Origin: Photobacterium profundum
GTDB taxonomy: Bacteria > Pseudomonadota > Gammaproteobacteria > Enterobacterales > Vibrionaceae
Length of the DNA stretch: 64,000 bases
Reading direction: 5' to 3'
Assembly (NCBI RefSeq): GCF_003026285.1
Contig: NZ_PYOD01000003.1
Coordinates: 434,001 to 498,000, forward strand
The notes under the pieces were generated by a model, which saw nothing but the letters and a program-made list of their open reading frames with translations, had not been told where the DNA came from and made no database searches. Both the position numbers and the translations under genes were made by a program. Positions 54,401 through 61,945 of the stretch are shown here, one piece after another. Within the stretch, counting starts at the first letter, position 1. Each line of letters opens with the position of its first letter.

Positions 54401-54477
54401 AGCCCCAAGACTAATAACACCATACTTAATACAACAGCTAAAACAGGGCGCTTTATAAACACATCAGTAAAACTCAT
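51412..54477 (-). CDS. RND efflux pump inner-membrane permease (HAE-1 family)
   Basis: This 1021-residue trimeric proton/drug antiporter has twelve helices and two large periplasmic loops. The start SFTDVFIKRPVLAVVLSMV, the proton-relay pair in ISLVVDDAIVVVEN (helix 4), and the second-half TEVGLVTLIGLISKHGILIV are typical. It resembles the MexF/AcrD-like or VexK type, probably exporting amphiphilic drugs or bile-like compounds. It is 11 bases downstream of the adaptor gene, so the two are co-transcribed. No TolC-type outer-membrane channel is adjacent; a shared TolC from elsewhere is usual. Confidence 0.92.
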   Translation of the reverse strand: MSFTDVFIKRPVLAVVLSMVLLVLGLKAFSMLQVRQYPKLETGVITITTNYPGASSSSVQGYVTQPLQAQIAQTEGIDYMTSESSLGESLITVYLKLDYPSDKALTEILSLVQQVKYRLPEGVQDSSILKSTSESPVLYLSFSSDTLATQQISDYLSRVVKPIFSTVNGVSKVDLLGQRDFAMRIWLNPTKMAAFGITATDIQNAVKGSNAVSAAGKVKNDYIEIDVNAHTDANTVEQFKNISLKAKDGRIIHLEDVATVELGANSYDATVHFNGKKSVMVAISNTSSSNPLTVVQDAYKVLPDVMNSLPQGVHANVVYDSTKFITTSIDEVIKTLLEAALIVVIVIFAFLGSIRAMLIPLVTIPLSLIGSMFFMMALGFSINLLTLLAMVLAISLVVDDAIVVVENTFRHLEKGVPPVKAALLSAKEIAGPVISMTITLAAVYAPIGFMGGLTGKLFTEFAFTLAGSVLISGFIALTLTPMMCSKVLSKSTLEGELVKKIDAVIAVITRHYQNMLSVVLRNRIMVWPLALTILVSLVFMFTHTASELAPQEDQGVMMMMGKGPSYANTHYLEHFTQPLSKIVSGYPENDMDMMVNGYQNDSTFFGLAVLKDWSEREKTTKQVMTQFQADSKTVPGVQVYTFSPPDLPGTPQGLPFQMLLKTPTGSYKDLYQYAEKMKTYAMKSGKFIYVQNDLNYNKPQLEVTIDRDKAALMNVDASKIGVVLQRYLSEGFINYFAMDERSYQVISQVPQSYRSTREDLQNYYVQSNNQQMVPLSSLVTITQSIQPSAVDQFQQLNSAMIEAKMMPGVSIGEAYKVMEQGAKDILPKAYSVDSSGQLRQFLQEGSSLVATFFLALVIIYLVLAAQFESFRDPLIVLTSVPLSIFGAMLPLYFGVDTLNIYTEVGLVTLIGLISKHGILIVEFANQLQREQGLDKASAALQSASVRLRPVLMTTAAMVIGVVPLLIAAGAGAQSRFSIGLVITVGMSVGTLFTLFVVPTVYTFLAGNHQQTGDILIDEQTA

Positions 54478-54488
54478 CGTGTTATATC

Positions 54489-55637
54489 CTATTTATCATT
54501 CTTGGCAGGAAACGGATTAGCGTTATTAATAATAACGTGCACACCCTCTTTTAACTGTTGCTGGTTAGATGTCACCACTTGTTCATTCGCTTTTAAACCC
54601 GATGTAACCCCCACCCAACCATTGCGGCGTTGACCAATATTCACCGTACGGCGCTCAACATCATAAATAGGAAACTTTGTTTTACCGTCAGACGCGGTTT
54701 CTGTTTTATTGCCTTTTTCACTATCAGGTTTAATCACATAAATCGTGTCGCCATATAATGAATAGGAAACAGCAACAACCGGAACAGGTACAACGGCTGT
54801 CACATCATGAGTAATAACAGATGTTTCTACATACATACCAGATACAAGGTGAGCACTTTTTGAAGTTATGACTGCACGAATATCGAGGTTGCGAGACTCA
54901 CTATCCACTGAAGGTTCAATCGCAGTGATCGTTGCTGTAAATTCTTTATTGCCGTACGAATCAGTTTTAAATTTAACCTGCTGTCCATGTTTTATTTTTG
55001 TGAGATAGACTTCAGGAACCGAAAAGTCAATATACTGCTTATCCACATTTTGTAATTCAACAATTGTATTACCCGGCTGAAGAAAGTCTCCTAAGTTCAC
55101 CTCACGCAAACCCACCACACCAGAGAAAGGGGCTTTAATTTTCATGAAATCAATTTGCGTCTGAATGTATTTCGCATCTGCTTGACTAGTCGTTAATTTA
55201 GCAAGAGCCGTATCAACTGCGTCTTGTGAAGTACTGTGTGTTTTCAATAATCGCTTTTGACGTTTGTACTCTATTTGCGCTAATTTTAAATTTGCCACAC
55301 TGGTTGCAAGATTTGCTTGTAATAAACGATCATCAAGCTGAACTAATATATCACCCTTATTTACTTTACTTCCTGACTCGAAGTTAATAGCCATTACCTG
55401 ACCTGACAACTGAGGAGTAATGTTTACGTATTTATCTGATGTAACATGACCAACAGATAAAATAGACTGCGTCCAACTATCGGATGTTGTTTTCACTGTC
55501 GTTACCGATACCGGCGGTAAACTAAAAGTTGCTAATTTTTCCTTAATCATATGCTGTTTGAATTGATAGAAGCCAAACACAGCCACCAATATAAGAAACA
55601 TAGTAACAACAATACTTATAATGAATCTCTTCGACAT
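54489..55637 (-). CDS. RND efflux periplasmic adaptor (membrane fusion protein)
   Basis: This 382-residue protein has an N-terminal membrane anchor (about 6-24) and the lipoyl, alpha-hairpin, barrel and membrane-proximal domains of MFP adaptors. Landmarks are SVGHVTSDKYVNITPQLSGQ and INFESGSKVNKGDILVQLDD (first lipoyl half), and KAPFSGVVGLREVNLGDFL (second half). It links the downstream RND permease to an outer-membrane channel. The promoter lies in the 429-base upstream region; no divergent TetR- or LysR-type regulator is present, so the control is unknown. Confidence 0.92.
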   Translation of the reverse strand: MSKRFIISIVVTMFLILVAVFGFYQFKQHMIKEKLATFSLPPVSVTTVKTTSDSWTQSILSVGHVTSDKYVNITPQLSGQVMAINFESGSKVNKGDILVQLDDRLLQANLATSVANLKLAQIEYKRQKRLLKTHSTSQDAVDTALAKLTTSQADAKYIQTQIDFMKIKAPFSGVVGLREVNLGDFLQPGNTIVELQNVDKQYIDFSVPEVYLTKIKHGQQVKFKTDSYGNKEFTATITAIEPSVDSESRNLDIRAVITSKSAHLVSGMYVETSVITHDVTAVVPVPVVAVSYSLYGDTIYVIKPDSEKGNKTETASDGKTKFPIYDVERRTVNIGQRRNGWVGVTSGLKANEQVVTSNQQQLKEGVHVIINNANPFPAKNDK

Positions 55638-56066
55638 TTAATTTCTCATTTTATAGTTTACTTTTAAGTATCAAGTGCAAAAAAACACCCAACCCAAAAA
55701 ACAGGGTTAAACCATTCTGCTTTATTTATGTTCATTCAATCACTCAACCGTTATGTACATATTATTATTAGACGAAATAAAATAGCTCATAGAAGTATCA
55801 AGGTTTGATAAAACATCGATATAAACCCACTCAAGACAAAAACAATAAAACACTTAAAGCCAAACGCATCACGAAGATTAAATACCACTAATTACAACAA
55901 CTTAAACGACAATAAAACATAAATGACAGATAAAAAACCTAAAATATTTAAAGATTAGTTTCTTTTGATTTTAATTACCCCGCTAAGCGATAAATTACTC
56001 CCACCTATCACAATAGACAAAAAAAATAACTTGAAATTATTGAACTATTAAAACAAGGTATATTCC
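55638..56066. other. Intergenic region upstream of the RND adaptor
   Basis: These 429 very AT-rich bases contain no acceptable gene. A small inverted repeat (AACCC around an A-rich loop with GGGTT) lies near 55690-55710. Both the RND operon promoter and that of the next secreted protein must lie here. Confidence 0.45.
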
Positions 56067-56504
56067 ATGAAGAAATTAGCTCTCACTATAATGATGTTAA
56101 CCTCACTTAATGCTACTGCCGCAACGCAATCACCAACAAACAGTGATTTAACGGTGTTTAATAAAGAGATGAGGCAACTAGAGCAAGTAGACATTAAAGA
56201 TAAAGTATACATATCTACACTATCAGATGGTTATGTCGCAGTAGCCGACTCTTCTGAGTATTTATCAGAATTCACTAAAGTAGAGCGCATTACAGATCAA
56301 CAAGCTAAAGAAATGAAATTAGCTAAAGAGCGTTCATTCTATGTATATAGCAGCATAGGTACAGAGCAAGTTGCAAAGAATATTAAAAAGCATTTAGAAA
56401 AAGACTTCCCTAAATATTTCACCGTAACGTTTTATAAAAATAAGAAAGGTAATGAAACGGGTCGTGAGTTCTTAGCACACGTTGTTGAGTATTCCGGGTC
56501 ATAA
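56067..56504 (+). CDS. Secreted hypothetical protein
   Basis: This 145-residue protein has a signal peptide (MKKLALTIMMLTSLNATA). The mature part of about 125 residues has a helix-rich first half and a basic C-terminal strand region (KYFTVTFYKNKKGNETGREF). AAGG precedes the ATG. I do not recognise the family. It is followed by a DUF3313-type lipoprotein gene on the same strand, so both may belong to an envelope-related set, but the gap of about 190 bases suggests separate control. Confidence 0.6.
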   Translation: MKKLALTIMMLTSLNATAATQSPTNSDLTVFNKEMRQLEQVDIKDKVYISTLSDGYVAVADSSEYLSEFTKVERITDQQAKEMKLAKERSFYVYSSIGTEQVAKNIKKHLEKDFPKYFTVTFYKNKKGNETGREFLAHVVEYSGS

Positions 56505-56693
56505 AAACAGTTCCAAACCAAAAGTTAATTAGCCCTAGATAAATATTTTGGCTAACTAAAGCGACAATAAAATGAAAATAGTAAAAACTAAACAACAACC
56601 TAAGCAATATTACCGTGCGGTATTTATCAACACTTTCATATTGTATGGGCTTAGGTTGTCTTTTCTACATAGTAAACCGAGATAACGAACAAA

Positions 56694-57397
56694 ATGAAAA
56701 AGATTACCATCAAAGCAACAATGGGAATGGCTCTACTTTTACTTACTGCCTGTTCAAGCTTAGTCCCAACAAGCAAAGAGATAACGAACAACGATATCCC
56801 GAAAATAAAACGCTTAAAGAAGTTGATTTTGACAGCCTAGAAAAAGGAGTGCAATGGGTATCTGATGCGGTTCAGCCACACTACTACACTTCATTGATCG
56901 TGCCAAAAGTAGAGTTAGAACAAAATAAAACACACAGTAAGCAAATCCCAGAAACGGTGCTAGAGAAACTTTCTACTGTAGTGACAAAACAACTGCGCAG
57001 TAATATCTCATCAGACATCAAGGTCGTCGATAAAGTAGGGCCACACGTCGCACAAATTAACCTTCGTATTAGCCGTGCGACAGCTAACCCTGAAGATTTA
57101 AAACTAACCAAAGTAATTCCTATTGGCGCAGTTATCGGTGCGGTAAAAATGGCGCTCGGCACACGGAACCAAAGTGTTCGTATTATCATCGAAGCACAAA
57201 TTGTCGATAGTATTTCTAACAAACCGCTAGCAGAGCGTGTATCTGTAATAGAAGCAGCTGGTGTATTAGAAAATGATAAATCCTCATTACGTTATGAACA
57301 GATTGAAAAAGATGTCGACAACTTTGTTAAAGAAGTACGTACTTTTATTCAATCTGCGGCCTACGAAGCACAACAACGCCCTGTAAAACCCTCATAA
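56694..57397 (+). pseudogene. DUF3313-like lipoprotein with a frameshift
   Basis: An ATG at 56694 encodes MKKITIKATMGMALLLLTAC, an ideal lipoprotein signal with lipobox LTAC, but this frame stops near 56839. The body of the protein (YPENKTLKEVDFDSLEKG and onward to 57397) is in a different frame, open from further upstream as nonsense. The two join if one base is restored near 56765-56785, giving a lipoprotein of about 234 residues of DUF3313 type. This is a single-base lesion or a sequence error; no slippery signal is obvious. The mature domain includes the segment VIPIGAVIGAVKMALGTRN. Function of the family is unknown. Confidence 0.75.
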
Positions 57398-57589
57398 AAT
57401 CAGCATACCCAAATATACTGTCGGAATAAACCATACCGACAGTGTTATGAAAAGAATGAAAGAACTAGCCTTAGAAATTAATAATTAGATTGCATAATTA
57501 AGGCTGTAACACGTTAATCATTCGCAGCAGAATAAAACCTGTCTTCTGATTGTGTTTTACATTTTCACACTACCCTATGGGAATAGATT

Positions 57590-58036
57590 ATGTTTAATCA
57601 ACGCTATAAAAACAAAACTATCATCGTTGCCGCTGACATTCACAACGACTCCAGCTTTAAACTAATCAGCGAAGCTTGTGACATGGCGGATCAATGGGAT
57701 GCCGATTTGCACTTGGCCTACAGTATCGATATGCCTGCAGCCTTTACTGATCCCACTGTGTATGCCTACTGGCCACAACTGCAAGGTGCGCTCAAAGAGC
57801 TCCCATATTCTGAATTTGAACACGATAAAAGTTTCATAATTGATACCTTCCCATTTGAAGCAAATCACATTCATATCATGACTGGTGATGTGGCATTACG
57901 TGTGGCGGAATTAGCAAAATCTATTGATGCTTCGCTGATCGTTACCGGGAAATCACATCATAAGTTCCATATCACGCACAATCATGCCAAGCAGATTTTG
58001 CAGGCCGTTGATACGGATATTCTCTTCTTAAAATAA
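57590..58036 (+). CDS. Universal stress protein (UspA family)
   Basis: This 148-residue cytosolic protein has the USP alpha/beta fold: KTIIVAADIHNDSSFKLISEACDMADQW at the start and VAELAKSIDASLIVTGKSHHKF near the end. The usual ATP-binding GxxG-9-G(S/T) motif is weak here, so it may be a non-nucleotide-binding member such as UspE or UspF type. The gene is single, with a possible weak hairpin terminator at 58184-58227. Confidence 0.82.
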   Translation: MFNQRYKNKTIIVAADIHNDSSFKLISEACDMADQWDADLHLAYSIDMPAAFTDPTVYAYWPQLQGALKELPYSEFEHDKSFIIDTFPFEANHIHIMTGDVALRVAELAKSIDASLIVTGKSHHKFHITHNHAKQILQAVDTDILFLK

Positions 58037-58183
58037 GTTACTTAATTTAAGGTTATACATTCCATGTATGCGTAGATAGAAGAAGAGCTATAATCACCAC
58101 GAAAAGAAACAAAGCGCATATAATAAAGGCATATTCATTATGTTTTATTATCAATAAGGTTCTATCGATCACATCGCCAAGAC

Positions 58184-58227
58184 AAACCGTGAGCAACGCC
58201 TATCATGTCAACGTAGCTTCACGGTTT
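58184..58227 (+). terminator. Long-loop hairpin, possible terminator
   Basis: AAACCGTGA pairs with TCACGGTTT around a loop of about 26 bases, followed by CTTGTTT. The large loop lowers confidence. Confidence 0.35.
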
Positions 58228-58321
58228 CTTGTTTAAAGAGTAATTACTTTTATACGTTGTATTTTCCTTGGAAACCCCTAATCTTTTATCAGAAATGATA
58301 CGTTTTACTTCAAGGAAATAG

Positions 58322-59851
58322 ATGGATAAGAAACGCTATAAAATCGACAACTGGATTTTCATTCCCAGTGAAAACAAATGTATTCTCGATGAACGGAGTG
58401 TCGTGATTGATAACCGTCTCTCTAATTTATTATTGTTTTTATGCCAGCATCCTCACCAAACATTCAGTCGTGATGAGTTAATCAATGAAGTCTGGAACGG
58501 TAGCTTTTTAACTGATCAAGTGATCACCCAATCTATATTTGAACTTCGAAAAATACTGAAAAGTAACCAACGTCACCCTCATGGCTATATCATCACGATC
58601 CCTAAACGTGGCTATAAATTAGACGCAGAGGTCGAGATTCAGGATGACAGCTTATCTACCGAGGATAACAATCAGGATACTGAAAACGCACACGCCCTTT
58701 TAAACACTGCTCATACAAACAAAGAGGCTGTCCGGGAAGTACCTCAGCCTTCATCTGCACCATCGTATCAAAAAGAGCGAGAGGCAGCGCATCAACGTCG
58801 TTCTTCACGAGGAAAACTGATCGCCTTCTGCTGTTTATTACTGGTAGCCACCCTAGCATCACTGTTTTATTATGTAAAAACGCCTGAATCAAGAGCTACA
58901 TCCACACGCAAATTTAGCTCACTAGAGCCTAGTGTTATCAATGTATCAATTAAGATTGACAGCAATACCACTGACCCAAAAACAACCCGCATCGAAATTG
59001 GTGCTATCAATAGCTTATTGAATGACTTGCAATATAATAAGAACTTCCGATTAGTACGAAATACCACACCGTCACCAGTGGCTGGTAAATCGTTAACTTT
59101 TCACCTGTTAGAAGAAAATGGTAAAAAGTACATTGATGTAGAGTATTACAATAACATCTCAAATTTCATGCATTTAGATAGAAAGTATCTGATTAACGAA
59201 AATGACCTACTCCTCACCATCAAACAGATGCTAACCAATTTACTGCACGCCTTACACATCAATGTTCCTCAGCAAACAATTGACTCTGCGTTAAGCGAAA
59301 TGCCGACTAACCCACAAGCTCTTGAACTGACCATGCAAGCCATTGGCATTGTATTTAATAATAACGACGCAGATAAGCTCAAAGCACTAACTCTGTACCA
59401 GCAAGCGTTAGATATCGAACCAGATAATCATTATTTAATCGCCATGAATTACATCTATAAAATGACGTTGCTATACATCAGTAACACCGGTATTGATAAT
59501 GATAAAAAAGAGGCATTGAACAATACTTTAATGGCACAAAAAAGCATGCTCTTATCGGATCCGCAGTCTAACAAAGTACACGAAGCATTTGCCTTGCTAG
59601 CACTAACGACCAATAACACAGCAGAAGCCCAGCAACACCTAGAGAAGATTCATTACAACCAACAAACAGTAATGACACTGTTGCTCAATGCAAAACTGGC
59701 CGAAACCTTTGGTAATACAGCTTCCGCTAGCGAGTATTATTATCAAGCGTTACATAAATCAGGATCAGTTCGTGTGTTTGAAGTGGCTGAGACACTGGTC
59801 TTTTACAGTGATTTAAGTGATATAAAGAAAAAACTAGGACTAAAACCCTAA
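58322..59851 (+). CDS. Membrane-bound winged-helix regulator (ToxR/CadC-like)
   Basis: This 509-residue protein has a cytosolic OmpR-type winged helix (about 1-105), with FSRDELINEVWNGSFLTDQV and IITIPKRGYKLDAEV. A polar linker follows, then a single membrane helix at about 164-184 and a periplasmic domain of about 320 residues with TPR-like helical repeats (residues 330-509). This is the CadC/ToxR architecture, where the periplasmic part senses the environment and the DNA-binding part acts from the membrane. It resembles CadC-like proteins of Vibrio rather than ToxR itself, which has a short periplasmic part. AAGGAA precedes the ATG. Targets are unknown; no lysine decarboxylase genes are nearby. 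Confidence 0.85.
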   Translation: MDKKRYKIDNWIFIPSENKCILDERSVVIDNRLSNLLLFLCQHPHQTFSRDELINEVWNGSFLTDQVITQSIFELRKILKSNQRHPHGYIITIPKRGYKLDAEVEIQDDSLSTEDNNQDTENAHALLNTAHTNKEAVREVPQPSSAPSYQKEREAAHQRRSSRGKLIAFCCLLLVATLASLFYYVKTPESRATSTRKFSSLEPSVINVSIKIDSNTTDPKTTRIEIGAINSLLNDLQYNKNFRLVRNTTPSPVAGKSLTFHLLEENGKKYIDVEYYNNISNFMHLDRKYLINENDLLLTIKQMLTNLLHALHINVPQQTIDSALSEMPTNPQALELTMQAIGIVFNNNDADKLKALTLYQQALDIEPDNHYLIAMNYIYKMTLLYISNTGIDNDKKEALNNTLMAQKSMLLSDPQSNKVHEAFALLALTTNNTAEAQQHLEKIHYNQQTVMTLLLNAKLAETFGNTASASEYYYQALHKSGSVRVFEVAETLVFYSDLSDIKKKLGLKP

Positions 59852-59962
59852 GCCCTGTATTTTTACGTTCTAAGCATGACCATCTAAATCTAGCTATAAT
59901 TAATTGATTTATAACCATAAATCACTATTATTTATGGCCTTATTTTAAATTAGGGATTAAAT

Positions 59963-60421
59963 GTGGAAGACCGTATCCATACTGCATACAAAGGTGAAAT
60001 TTATGGTATTTCATTTTTATCTTTCTTTGCTAAAAATTACGCTGATAAATCACACTCTCAACTATGGGAAACATTAATCCATGTTGAAGTTTTAACAGCA
60101 AAGCTTCTAGAACCGTATCTAGACAAACACTCAATTGAATACGACAAACATAATACGGATATGCAGCTTAAAGGTATAAAAGATGCCGAATTTTAGGTAG
60201 ATCTCCCATGGGATCAGCTGGTACAAACGCTGACAAACTGGGTTGAGCCCTACGAAGAAAAATACCGTGTATGGGCAGAGGAAGCAAAAGAAAATATCCA
60301 GGCTTTTAGTCTTATTGCAGACCACGAGACGGCTATTTTTCAATGCTGGAAAGCTGAAATGATAGGGAAGTCTGGCGTTCCTATTTTATTGAGATTCATA
60401 AAACGATATTCAACTGTATAA
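59963..60421 (+). pseudogene. Conserved hypothetical gene interrupted by an in-frame amber codon
   Basis: A GTG at 59963 (AGGG upstream) opens a 77-residue frame that stops at TAG (60194-60196). The same frame continues directly after it with protein-like sequence (VDLPWDQLVQTLTNWVEPYE through CWKAEMIGKSGVP) to a TAA at 60419-60421. Read through, the product is about 152 residues. The continuity of frame and of protein character on both sides suggests a point mutation of a sense codon to TAG, a sequencing error, or amber suppression. I do not recognise the family. Confidence 0.7.
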
Positions 60422-60454
60422 CGAAAAATACTCATTTCGAAAACCAGATATACG

Positions 60455-60487
60455 GAAGCACCTAAGATTATTAGTCTTAAGTGCTTC
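60455..60487. terminator. Hairpin between convergent genes
   Basis: GAAGCAC-CTAAG pairs with CTTAA-GTGCTTC around nine bases, between the amber-split gene and the acetyltransferase gene. No long T-run, but the stem is strong. Confidence 0.6.
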
Positions 60488-60519
60488 TTCTGCCAAACAC
60501 GGTTACAAGAAACCGAGTT

Positions 60520-60951
60520 TTATAGCTTCATATGTAAAATAGGAAATGGTTTTCCCATATCATCTAATGGTGAGCGTGATACAACGTTAAACCCCATACG
60601 CTGGTAAAAACCAACAGCTTGTGGGTTTTGTTCATTTACATCTACACTATTAACTGAATATTCAGTTAACGCATAGGTCAAAAGTACCTTACCGACACCT
60701 TGTCCCCTCGCCTCATTTAAAATGAACAGCATTTCAATTTTTTGGTCATTAACACCAAGAAAGCCAATAATTACCCCTAACTTGTCCTTAATACAATGCA
60801 GCGATACCGCAGGAAAAGCATGTTCGATGATAATAGGTTTAAAAAACGCAATATCCTCATCAGTGATGAAGTCATGAGTTGCTCGGACTGAATTCTCCCA
60901 GACCATCAGCATTTCTGCATAATCTTCAGGAGCCACATTTTCAACAATCAT
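60520..60951 (-). CDS. YjaB-like GNAT N-acetyltransferase
   Basis: This GNAT-fold acetyltransferase of about 143 residues has the acetyl-CoA loop ARGQGVGKVLLTYAL near residue 78. It closely follows E. coli YjaB in ENSVRATHDFITDEDI and in the C-terminal NEQNPQAVGFYQRMGF and LDDMGKPFPILHM. The ATG at 60951 (GAGAACATT upstream) matches the YjaB start; ATG 60978 and a TTG at 60996 are alternatives. It lies directly after the methyltransferase gene on the same strand, so they form a two-gene unit. The acceptor substrate is unknown. Confidence 0.85.
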   Translation of the reverse strand: MIVENVAPEDYAEMLMVWENSVRATHDFITDEDIAFFKPIIIEHAFPAVSLHCIKDKLGVIIGFLGVNDQKIEMLFILNEARGQGVGKVLLTYALTEYSVNSVDVNEQNPQAVGFYQRMGFNVVSRSPLDDMGKPFPILHMKL

Positions 60952-60988
60952 AATGTTCTCATTTACTTGATCTGCCATATAAAGCTGG

Positions 60989-61690
60989 TTAAGCAATAGG
61001 TTGGCATTTGATAAAGATGAAATTAGGATTTTTACTCAGGTGGTTAAAACGTTCAAGTGAAATTTCTTTCATTGCTTCTGATGGCTTCCCTTCTGAAAGT
61101 TCAACCACACATAAGCTAGCTTGTGATATAAAGTCAAAAAGCTCAGTCAAAGAACGACGGTAGAATTTAACTTCTACTGGTTCACCTATCGTATCCCAAT
61201 TTTCCGTTACCAGCTCTCGCTCAAAATAATCACCAGACAGAGATGCCTCAATATCAACAAGCGGATGATGTGTTGAAAAAACAAAGCAACCACCCGCTTT
61301 TAGCACTCGCTTAATATCATTAAATAATAAAGAAAGATCTTCAATATAATGAATAGTGAGAGGACAAATGACAACATCATAGGTATCGCTTATCTCATTT
61401 GGTAAACCTAACGATAAGTCTTGAGTATACGCTGTTAGTTTATGTCCAAACTTCGCATTCACTATATCAATCATTTCAGGTGAAGCATCAACTGCAGTTA
61501 CTTTAGCGCCATTTTCTAACAAGAATTTTGCGTAAACACCACTACCACAACCCAAATCTAAAACATGCTTATTTGTTAAATTAGGCAACATTGCTTGTAA
61601 TGAAGGTCTCTCTAAATGTGCATTATAAATATTATTCTGTATTGCTATATCATAATCATTAGCAAACTTTGAATACATTAACCCTTTCAT
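60989..61690 (-). CDS. Class I SAM-dependent methyltransferase
   Basis: This methyltransferase of about 233 residues has the Rossmann-like SAM fold: VLDLGCGSGVYAKFLLENGA (motif I) near residue 49, VTAVDASPEMIDIVNA (motif II) and YDVVICPLTIHYIEDL (motif IV). It resembles small-molecule methyltransferases of the UbiE/Methyltransf_11 type; the substrate is unknown. The ATG at 61690 has AGGATT upstream and is preferred over a start five codons earlier. It is the first gene of a unit with the acetyltransferase and is divergent from the metal-export ATPase. Confidence 0.85.
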   Translation of the reverse strand: MKGLMYSKFANDYDIAIQNNIYNAHLERPSLQAMLPNLTNKHVLDLGCGSGVYAKFLLENGAKVTAVDASPEMIDIVNAKFGHKLTAYTQDLSLGLPNEISDTYDVVICPLTIHYIEDLSLLFNDIKRVLKAGGCFVFSTHHPLVDIEASLSGDYFERELVTENWDTIGEPVEVKFYRRSLTELFDFISQASLCVVELSEGKPSEAMKEISLERFNHLSKNPNFIFIKCQPIA

Positions 61691-61881
61691 TATGAATCCT
61701 GTCATCTAATAAGAGATATATTGTACCGTAGCGACCTAACATTGAGTCAATTCATTAAAAACTTAATTATCGAAAAAACTACCGTGGCCAAATATTCAAA
61801 AACACCTTTACAACGTTTCCTCGAGTAGAGCTACCTTATCTGATTACTTTAATCATTATATATTTTAGGTAAATAAAACTC

Positions 61882-61912
61882 TTGACCTTGAAGTTAACTC
61901 CAAGGTTATTAT
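61882..61912 (+). promoter_or_regulatory. MerR-family (ZntR/CadR/PbrR-type) promoter and operator
   Basis: TTGACC (-35) and TATTAT (-10) are separated by 19 bases, the long spacer that MerR-family activators correct by bending DNA. The spacer contains ACCTTGAAGTTAACTCCAAGGT, a 22-base dyad with 10 of 11 positions matching between halves. It lies 34 bases upstream of the zinc-type ATPase start. The regulator gene itself is not in the window. Confidence 0.85.
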
Positions 61913-61945
61913 GCATTCTCAAGCAATAACAAAGAGGGTTTAAAA

